Below are positions 53,494-62,246 of a stretch of DNA of 64,000 bases, piece by piece (position 1 is the stretch's first letter; every line of letters starts with the position of its first letter). A model generated the notes under the pieces. It was given only the letters and a program-made list of their open reading frames with translations, made no database searches and was not told the origin of the DNA. Source of the DNA: Erwinia sp. JUb26. Lineage in GTDB: Bacteria > Pseudomonadota > Gammaproteobacteria > Enterobacterales > Enterobacteriaceae. The position numbers and the translations under genes are program-made. The stretch covers positions 1 through 64,000 of the forward strand of contig NZ_RJVB01000004.1 of NCBI RefSeq assembly GCF_003751505.1, given 5' to 3'.

Positions 53494-54654
53494 ATGACTA
53501 TCAATCCCTTTGAGTTCCGCACCGTGCCCTCCATTGAAGTGAAATGGGGAGGTGCTCAGGAACTGGGTACGATCGTTGCGGCCCGGTTTAAGGCGCGAAA
53601 TGCCCTGCTGGTGACCGATGCCGGGCTGATTAAGGCCGGACTGATTGCGCCTATCGAGGCTTCGTTGAAGGGAGCGGGATTTACCGTGACCCTGTTTGAC
53701 CAGGTGGTCGCCGATCCGCCGGAGCAGATTGTTCACGCCTGTGCCGACGCGGCACGTGGGGCAAATGCCGATATCGTGATTGGTCTTGGCGGCGGATCAT
53801 CGCTGGATATTGCCAAGCTGGCGGCGATTCTGGTGGAAAGCGAACAGCCGCTGGCGGAGATGTATGGCATCGGTAAGGTGAGCGGATCCCGCCTGCCGCT
53901 GGTGCTGATCCCGACAACCGCCGGGACCGGATCGGAAGTGACCAATATTTCGATCATCACTACCGGTGAAACCACCAAAATGGGCGTGGTATCGCCGCAG
54001 CTGTACGCGGATTTCGTCCTTTTAGACGCCGAACTCACCGTGGGGCTGCCGCAGATCCATACCGCCGCAACGGGCATTGATGCCATGGTGCATGCGATCG
54101 AGGCCTATACCAGCAAACATAAAAAGAACCCGCTGTCCGATGCGCTGGCGCGCGAAGCGCTGCGTCTGCTCGGTGCCAACCTGATAGCCGCCTGCCGCGA
54201 CGGTAAAAATCGCGCGGCGCGTGAGGGGATGCTGCTGGGCGCAACGCTGGCCGGTCAGGCATTTGCCAACTCGCCGGTGGCCGCCGTACATGCGCTTGCC
54301 TATCCGCTCGGTGGGCACTATCACATTGCGCACGGCCTTTCGAACGCGCTGATGCTCGGCCCGGTACTGCGCTACAACGCCAGCGCCGCCGCACCGCTGT
54401 ATGCCGAACTGGCGGACGTGCTGGGCGTTCCGGGCAGCGGCAACGCCGACCAGCGTTCCACCGCCTTTGTTGAGCATATGCTGACGCTGATGGAGGAGAG
54501 CGGAGCGCCGCGCCGTCTGCGCGATGTGGGTGTTACGGAGGAAAGCCTCTCGCGCCTGGCGGCGGATGCCATGCTGCAAACGCGTCTGCTGACCAACAAC
54601 CCGGTAGATGTGCAGGAACAAGACGCACTGACTCTGTATCAACAAGCATTCTGA
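53494..54654 (+). CDS. blcB: Iron-containing gamma-hydroxybutyrate dehydrogenase, BlcB/AttL-like
   Basis: 386 residues from ATG 53494 behind GAGGAGG. Fe-ADH family III: GLGGGSSLDIAKLAA (NAD motif, about 95-109), TTAGTGSEVTNISI, and the metal-site residues in GIDAMVHAIEAYTS and AVHALAYPLGGHYHIAHGLSNA (Asp and three His). It oxidises 4-hydroxybutyrate to succinic semialdehyde. Located 28 bp after blcA and before the lactonase, as in the Agrobacterium operon. Confidence 0.87.
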   Translation: MTINPFEFRTVPSIEVKWGGAQELGTIVAARFKARNALLVTDAGLIKAGLIAPIEASLKGAGFTVTLFDQVVADPPEQIVHACADAARGANADIVIGLGGGSSLDIAKLAAILVESEQPLAEMYGIGKVSGSRLPLVLIPTTAGTGSEVTNISIITTGETTKMGVVSPQLYADFVLLDAELTVGLPQIHTAATGIDAMVHAIEAYTSKHKKNPLSDALAREALRLLGANLIAACRDGKNRAAREGMLLGATLAGQAFANSPVAAVHALAYPLGGHYHIAHGLSNALMLGPVLRYNASAAAPLYAELADVLGVPGSGNADQRSTAFVEHMLTLMEESGAPRRLRDVGVTEESLSRLAADAMLQTRLLTNNPVDVQEQDALTLYQQAF

Positions 54655-54708
54655 CGACCTGACTCAAACGTATCACTGTACCCACTATAAAAAAGAGGCA
54701 AGCCCAGT

Positions 54709-55500
54709 ATGAACGATATCCGACTCTATATGCTTCAGTCCGGCACCCTGAAATGCAAAGTGCACAACATAAAAATGAATCAGGGCAGCGGCGCGGATTA
54801 TGAAATTCCGGTACCGTTTTTCCTGATCACCCATCCTGACGGGCACACTATTATTGATGGCGGCAACGCCATTGAAGTCGCCACCGATCCTCGCGGCCAC
54901 TGGGGCGGTATCTGCGATGTCTACTGGCCGGTTCTGGCGGAAGATCAGGGCTGTGTCGATCAGATTAAGGCGCTGGGCATCGATCCGGCGGATGTGAAAT
55001 ACGTCGTGCAGTCGCATCTGCACCTTGACCATACCGGCGCCATTGGCCGCTTCCCGAATGCCAAACATATCGTGCAGCGCGTGGAGTATGAATATGCCTT
55101 CACGCCGGACTGGTTTGCCGCCGGTGGCTATATTCGTAAAGACTTCGACAAGCCGGGGCTGAACTGGCAGTTCCTCAACGGCACCGAGGATGATTTTTAC
55201 GATGTGTACGGCGACGGCACCCTGACCACCATCTTCTCTCCCGGACATGCGCCCGGGCACCAGTCGTTCCTGGTGCGGTTGCCCAACAGTAAACCGCTGC
55301 TGCTGACCATCGATGCCGCCTATACGGTAGATCACTGGGAAGAAAAGGCGCTGCCGGGATTCCTGGCCTCGGCGGTAGATTCCGTGCGCTCGGTGCAGAA
55401 GTTGCGTAACGTTGCCGAGCGTAACGATGCAATCGTGGTCACCGGGCACGATCCGGATGCCTGGGCGGGCTTTAAGAAAGCTCCTGAGTATTATTCCTGA
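54709..55500 (+). CDS. blcC: Gamma-butyrolactone / N-acyl-homoserine lactone lactonase, BlcC/AttM-like
   Basis: 263 residues, the AttM length. Metallo-beta-lactamase fold with HLHLDH (H103, H105, D107, H108), the later His in FSPGHAPGHQSF, and an Asp in LTIDAAYT, a complete dinuclear zinc site. The N-terminus (MNDIRLYMLQSGTLKCK) and most internal segments resemble Agrobacterium AttM/BlcC very closely by recall. It opens gamma-butyrolactone to 4-hydroxybutyrate, feeding BlcB and BlcA, and AttM also cleaves acyl-homoserine lactones. Cytoplasmic, last gene of the operon, followed by a terminator. Confidence 0.88.
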   Translation: MNDIRLYMLQSGTLKCKVHNIKMNQGSGADYEIPVPFFLITHPDGHTIIDGGNAIEVATDPRGHWGGICDVYWPVLAEDQGCVDQIKALGIDPADVKYVVQSHLHLDHTGAIGRFPNAKHIVQRVEYEYAFTPDWFAAGGYIRKDFDKPGLNWQFLNGTEDDFYDVYGDGTLTTIFSPGHAPGHQSFLVRLPNSKPLLLTIDAAYTVDHWEEKALPGFLASAVDSVRSVQKLRNVAERNDAIVVTGHDPDAWAGFKKAPEYYS

Positions 55501-55525
55501 CAGGCGTTGAGAAAATTCGATAAGG

Positions 55526-55560
55526 ACGGGGCTATCAGCGTTTACTGATAACCCCGTTTT
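55526..55560 (+). terminator. Hairpin terminator after blcC / end of the hok unit
   Basis: A 12-bp stem with one mismatch (55527-55538 with 55545-55556) is followed by TTTT on the + strand. It terminates blcABC and, read the other way, may form the 3' end of the hok mRNA; a copy recurs near 56315. Confidence 0.7.
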
Positions 55561-55628
55561 GATGGTGCCGTCAGCTATGCCCTGATGCATCAGCCTAAAA
55601 ACGGGGGATTGCTCCCCCGTCCAGGTCG

Positions 55629-55781
55629 CTACTTACCGGATTCGTAAGCCATGAATGCAGCCACCTCTCTGTCACCACTCTTCCAGCGTAATTCGCAAAG
55701 CGTCTCACGGGTAAAGTAGGTAAATATCAAAACGGTAATACAGAGTATTAACACGATAGTGATTATGGGTGGTATTTTCAT
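55629..55781 (-). CDS. hok: Hok-family type I toxin, copy 1
   Basis: 50 residues from ATG 55781. One membrane segment (about 6-24), then [26 protein letters not shown], the conserved Hok tail, given here in outline; it ends in AYESGK as in plasmid R1 Hok. It damages the inner membrane when expressed. The same frame extends upstream by 19 residues to an ATG at 55838, matching the Mok length (69 residues) seen in hokC/mokC-type loci. Translation is normally held off by Sok antisense RNA encoded on the other strand. Confidence 0.87.
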   Translation of the reverse strand: MKIPPIITIVLILCITVLIFTYFTRETLCELRWKSGDREVAAFMAYESGK

Positions 55782-55828
55782 CGCTCTTGCTCCTTGCATT
55801 ACTGCGGGTAAGAGGCTACTCTGATGTT

Positions 55829-55890
55829 TCTTGGGCATAAGAGTGGGCCTCGTTGGTGATTAATATTACCTTCGGGGCTTTCTTCTTTTT
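55829..55890 (+). ncRNA. sok: Sok-type antisense RNA, copy 1 (predicted)
   Basis: A consensus-like promoter TTGCAT (55794-55799)-17 bp-TACTCT (55817-55822) would start an RNA near 55829, opposite the hok/mok leader. It would end at a hairpin (GCCTCG...CGGGGC near 55847-55878) followed by a T-rich tail to about 55890. Size (about 62 nt), position and orientation match Sok RNAs. The ends are estimates. On the other strand, TATAAT at 55951-55956 is the probable hok -10 box. Confidence 0.65.
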
Positions 55891-56416
55891 ATCCCTCACA
55901 ACCTGTTACTGCCAGTTACCTGAGATAAAAAGCCTCAAGCACCGGGCGGGATTATACTTTAGCGCATGAGTTATTAAATTTGTTTCTGCTCCCTATGCGT
56001 GAAATTGAGTACGGTATCGCAATTTTCGTGTAATTAATTTATTATTTCATCTGCGCATTGAACTGATGCTATTAATTAAGGTCAGTTTGTTATTTGTTTG
56101 TGTTATGTGACTTGGTTATTGGTTTTATAGAGATGGTTTTATTTTTATTAAATTAATTAACTCGGTGATATTATTAATGGCTGTAATCGATTCACTTTAC
56201 TTTCTCCAGCGACGAGAATCGTAGATAGCCAAACCATCCACGCTATTTTCCTTACTGGCCCTCTAACCATTCCCAGGCGACATAAGGTAAGTACTTTTGT
56301 TGCTCTAAAAAGGACGGGACTATCAGCGTTCACTGATAGCCCCGTATTGCTGGTGCTGTGAGCTATGCCCTGACGCATCAGCCTGAAAACGGGGGATTGC
56401 TCCCCCGTGCAGGTCG
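55891..56416. other. Inter-unit AT-rich spacer
   Basis: Besides the hok promoter of copy 1 (to about 56036) and the start of unit 2 (from about 56310), the middle ~270 bp is AT-rich and contains no convincing gene. Confidence 0.55.
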
Positions 56417-56569
56417 CTACTTACCGGATTCGCAAGCCATGAAGGCAGCCACCTCCCTGTCACCACTTTTCCAGTGTAATTCGCACAGCGTCTCACGGGT
56501 AAAGTAAGTAAATATCAAACCGGTAATACAGAGTATTAACACGATAATGATTAGGGGGGGCAGTTTCAT
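56417..56569 (-). CDS. hok: Hok-family type I toxin, copy 2
   Basis: 50 residues from ATG 56569, with the same 19-residue in-frame Mok-like extension to 56626. It differs from copy 1 at several positions, among them Leu-for-Ile in the N-terminal part and Cys-for-Tyr in the C-terminal ACESGK motif, which is nearly always AYESGK. That change lies in the conserved tail and might weaken the toxin, but the frame is intact and selection may still maintain it. Confidence 0.83.
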   Translation of the reverse strand: MKLPPLIIIVLILCITGLIFTYFTRETLCELHWKSGDREVAAFMACESGK

Positions 56570-56616
56570 CGCTCTTGCTCCTTGCATTGCTGCGGGTAAG
56601 AGACTACTCTGATGTT

Positions 56617-56678
56617 GTCTAGGCATAAGAGTGGGCCTCGTTGGTGATTAACATTACCTTCGGGGCTTTCTTCTTTTT
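56617..56678 (+). ncRNA. sok: Sok-type antisense RNA, copy 2 (predicted)
   Basis: TTGCAT (56582-56587)-17 bp-TACTCT (56605-56610) repeats the promoter of copy 1 at the same offset; the RNA would run from about 56617 to the T-rich tail near 56678. Several base differences from copy 1 fall in the leader, so the two antitoxins may not fully cross-protect. Ends are estimates. Confidence 0.6.
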
Positions 56679-57024
56679 ATCCCTCAACAACCTCGTACTG
56701 CCGGTCACCTGAGATAAAAAGCCTCAAGCACCGGGCGGGATTATACTTTAGCGCATGAGTTATTAAATTTGTTTCTGTTCTCCATGCGTGAAATTGCGTA
56801 CGGTATCGCAAACTCCATGTAATTTTTTTTAGTATTCATTTTTTGATTGGTATCGTATTCGGGTTTGTAGTTAAATTTGTTATTCATCCTGTTTATGTGG
56901 CTTGGTCATTAATTTAATTCAGCATTTTTGTTGGTGATAATTAAATTAACGCAGGGGTGTTATTATCACCTTTAACCTGTTCACGTTATTATTTCAGATT
57001 GGGAACTCAGGAATAAGCAAACTA
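56679..57024. other. AT-rich intergenic region, no gene seen
   Basis: Apart from the upstream promoter part of hok copy 2 (to about 56823), this region is AT-rich without a recognisable gene or RNA. Confidence 0.55.
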
Positions 57025-57229
57025 TTATGCAGTTTTACCCGTATTAGTCACCAGCTCAATCTGCGATCCCCACGGTGTCAGGAAGTAAAACCACCGAGTA
57101 CCATCAGCATTGGTAACAGGTTCATTCAGCGTCCTCAGGCCGCGCACCGAATGCCGTTGTGGAAAGCGATGCCGCACCTAGTAGTAGAGCTGAGGCGAAG
57201 GCGGTTAAGTGTACGCTAAATTTTTTCAT
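57025..57229 (-). pseudogene. Broken VOC-family secreted protein gene
   Basis: A good ribosome site (GGGAGC) and ATG 57229 start a classical signal peptide (KKFSVHLTAFASALLLGAASL) that stops at 57122-57124 after 35 codons. In another frame the DNA continues with NEPVTNADGTRWFYFLTPWG then SQIELVTNTG and TAA at 57025-57027, the C-terminus of a VOC/glyoxalase protein. The middle (about 100 residues) is missing. So an exported VOC protein has lost its core and frame. It is divergent from the LysR gene at 57368. Confidence 0.75.
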
Positions 57230-57367
57230 CGGTTTGCTCCCGTTTGTTTGTCTAATCGCCTCATAGGGCTGGATGTTCTGCGACGGTCTGTCGCGATGGA
57301 AGAAGCATATCGACGAGTCGATCTTTTCAAAATAGAATGGTTTGAAATCCATCATTGCAGAATTGAA

Positions 57368-58282
57368 ATGAGTAAACTTCCTGATTTTGAAGGGCTGGCG
57401 ATGTTTGCCAAAGTGGCGGAAGAGGGATCCTTCGCAGCGGCAGCCAGCGTTATGGGCGTTTCCGTTCCCACCGTTTCCCGGGCGGTAGCGCGGCTTGAAG
57501 AGCGGTTAGGTGGAAGGCTTTTTAACCGTACTTCGCGACAGCTGGCGCTGACGGAGTTTGGCCACAGCATGGCGGCGAAAGCCGCGGATATTTATCGTCA
57601 GGCAGAAGAGGTAGAGAGTGAGGCTCACGAACTCTCCGTCCAGCCACGCGGTCAGGTCAGGTTAGCGATACCGATGTCGTTCGGCCTGCGCTGGGTGGCA
57701 CCGCTAATGCCGGAACTTATCCGCCAGTTTCCGGAGCTGAATGTCGATCTTCATTTGTCCGATGCTTCAGTGGATTTAATTGCCGAAGGTTTTGACGCCG
57801 CGCTGCGTATTGCCGCTTTGCCTGATTCTTCGCTGGTGGCCCGTCGGTTGTGCCCGGTCACTCAGTATCTGGTTGCCTCACCGGCCTATCTGGCGCAGCA
57901 CGGCACTCCTTTGCATCCACGCGAACTGAGCAGCAGGCAGTGCTTTAGTTACGCCTATCGCGCCCGCAGCCAGGTCTGGCGCTTCAGCCATAGCAGCGGT
58001 GCGCAGGAGGATATCGTGCCGAACGGACCGCTGCGGGTGACCAACTCGGATGCACTGCTGCCACCATTGCTGGAAGGGTTAGGTATTGCAGAACTGCCGG
58101 AGTTTATTGCCGCAGAGTACCTGCGCGATGGTCGGCTTGTTCATTTGCTGGATGAATGGTCGATGACTCAGGGCGGGTTGTATTTCGTCACGCCCACCGC
58201 GCGCAGTCGTCCGCTAAAAGTCAGAGTGCTATCGGACTTTTTTGCCCGTCACCTTGCGGAACCTGCCTGGCGCTGGCCCTGA
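57368..58282 (+). CDS. LysR-family regulator
   Basis: 304 residues from ATG 57368; upstream frame to 57209 runs over the pseudogene start and is not likely. HTH (about 5-62): LAMFAKVAEEGSFAAAASVMGVSVPTVSRAVARLEERLGGRLFNRTSRQLALTEFG in outline. The C-terminal effector domain is of the CrgA/AaeR-like subgroup (RLAIPMSFGLRWVAPLMPELIRQFPEL-type start). It may have regulated the broken VOC gene, and could now act on the SnoaL/ABM gene downstream. Confidence 0.87.
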   Translation: MSKLPDFEGLAMFAKVAEEGSFAAAASVMGVSVPTVSRAVARLEERLGGRLFNRTSRQLALTEFGHSMAAKAADIYRQAEEVESEAHELSVQPRGQVRLAIPMSFGLRWVAPLMPELIRQFPELNVDLHLSDASVDLIAEGFDAALRIAALPDSSLVARRLCPVTQYLVASPAYLAQHGTPLHPRELSSRQCFSYAYRARSQVWRFSHSSGAQEDIVPNGPLRVTNSDALLPPLLEGLGIAELPEFIAAEYLRDGRLVHLLDEWSMTQGGLYFVTPTARSRPLKVRVLSDFFARHLAEPAWRWP

Positions 58283-58438
58283 GCTGCGGCGCCGTCGTTC
58301 TGTCTGTGCTAACGCCATTATTGCATTTTTGAAATGATAGCTTTCATTCATTGCTGTTTTCAATGTATCTGAAGTTTTTTATTGTTATCCCACGCCACCG
58401 GCAACGGGGCATCCACTCAATACTTCAGGAGCAACAGG

Positions 58439-59200
58439 ATGAAAAACGCTATTCAGTTACTGCAAAACTATCTCGATGCTATTCAGGATCCGCAGGCAGC
58501 CGCCTCACTGTTCGCTGAAGACGGCGTGCTGGAGCTTCCCTACCTTCAGACGCTGGGTTTGCCGCACCGCGTGCAGGGCCGTGAGCAGATTCAGGCGTTT
58601 ATCGCCGGGTTGTTGAAAAAGGTGCCGGATTTCCGCTTCCGCAACATCCGGTTCCTGATCGATACGCCTGCTCAGGCGTTTGCCGAATACAGCGTTGAGG
58701 CTGAGGTTCCCGCTACCGGTCAAATCTATAAACAAACCTATGCTGGGCGTCTTGTGGCAGAAAAGGGGCAGATTACTCTGCTAAGAGAGTCAATGGATAC
58801 GCTGGCCGCACAGCGGGCCTTTACCGATGCACGTATTTCCAGCATTGGTGACCATGATAAAACGCAGCCAACGGCGATCGTGGTCAGTGCTTATTACCGT
58901 GTTCATCCGGAAGATCGGCAGACCTTTATCGATGCGGTGAAACCAGAAATGCAGGCGGCACAGCAGCTTCCCGGCTGTGTGTTCTATGCTTTCTCGCAGG
59001 ATTTAGTGAATCCCGATGCTTTCCATCTTTCTGAAGGTTGGGCGGATATCGACGCTTATGAAAGGCATGAACATTCCGCAACTTTTTTACAGGCGCTATC
59101 TACCGTCGTGAAAGAAGTCCGCATCCTGCATCGCGAAGGGGTGCGTTATGATGTGGCAATACAGCATATTGACGATCCGCGTGGAAAAGTGACCGACTGA
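58439..59200 (+). CDS. SnoaL-like domain fused to antibiotic-biosynthesis-monooxygenase (ABM) domain
   Basis: 253 residues from ATG 58439 with AGGAG seven bases upstream. Residues 1-125 fit the SnoaL/NTF2 fold (LQNYLDAIQDPQAAASLFAEDGVLELPYL; FRFRNIRFLIDTPAQAFAEYSVEAE). Residues about 140-240 look like an ABM/quinol-monooxygenase dimeric barrel (AIVVSAYYRVHPEDRQTFIDAVKPEM, GCVFYAFSQDLVNPDAFHLSEGWADIDAYERHEHS, in outline). The fusion may act on a quinone or polyketide-like compound, or detoxify one. It follows the LysR gene by 156 bp. Function not known. Confidence 0.8.
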   Translation: MKNAIQLLQNYLDAIQDPQAAASLFAEDGVLELPYLQTLGLPHRVQGREQIQAFIAGLLKKVPDFRFRNIRFLIDTPAQAFAEYSVEAEVPATGQIYKQTYAGRLVAEKGQITLLRESMDTLAAQRAFTDARISSIGDHDKTQPTAIVVSAYYRVHPEDRQTFIDAVKPEMQAAQQLPGCVFYAFSQDLVNPDAFHLSEGWADIDAYERHEHSATFLQALSTVVKEVRILHREGVRYDVAIQHIDDPRGKVTD

Positions 59201-59248
59201 ACCATGTAACCGATCGGACTGACGGATGTTATGAGGCAAAAGGCCTCG

Positions 59249-59274
59249 GCCAGCCGGGGAAACTCCCGACTGGC
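59249..59274. terminator. Hairpin between convergent genes
   Basis: GCCAGCCGGG (59249-59258) pairs with CCCGACTGGC (59265-59274) with one mismatch. No U-run follows, so termination is possible rather than certain; it lies between the SnoaL/ABM gene and the mandelate operon. Confidence 0.5.
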
Positions 59275-59311
59275 AGTCAGACAACATGAATGCATCATGC
59301 TGTCCGTTTAT

Positions 59312-62073
<2,762 letters not shown>

Positions 62074-62246
62074 TCAACATCAGGCCGTTACCCTGAGTTA
62101 AGCCCGGAATCAGCCTATACCAGAGCCCTCAGGATTTTTTGCAAAGAAAGGCGAAAGAAAGCGTAATAACCCATATTTTCCGCGCCGCTTCAGATACGCT
62201 TAATCATATTATTCTCAATTTGACCGATCTGATAAGGCCATTTCCG

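Larger units (their letters stand above)
55522..56036. repeat. hok/sok unit, copy 1 of a ~515-bp direct repeat
   Basis: This stretch and 56310-56823 are direct repeats at an offset of 788 bp with scattered differences. Each includes a hairpin, the hok/mok frame, the sok region and the hok promoter. The boundaries are approximate. Confidence 0.75.
56310..56823. repeat. hok/sok unit, copy 2 of the direct repeat
   Basis: Second copy of the unit at 55522-56036, same orientation, with substitutions throughout, so the duplication is not very recent. Confidence 0.75.

Noticed and set aside
54685..55590. 301-residue open frame on the minus strand
   Set aside because: Antisense to blcC, which has an intact zinc site and clear operon context.
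56157..56378. 73-residue minus-strand ORF between the hok units
   Set aside because: Its start overlaps the hairpin of hok unit 2 and the rest matches nothing; no ribosome site.
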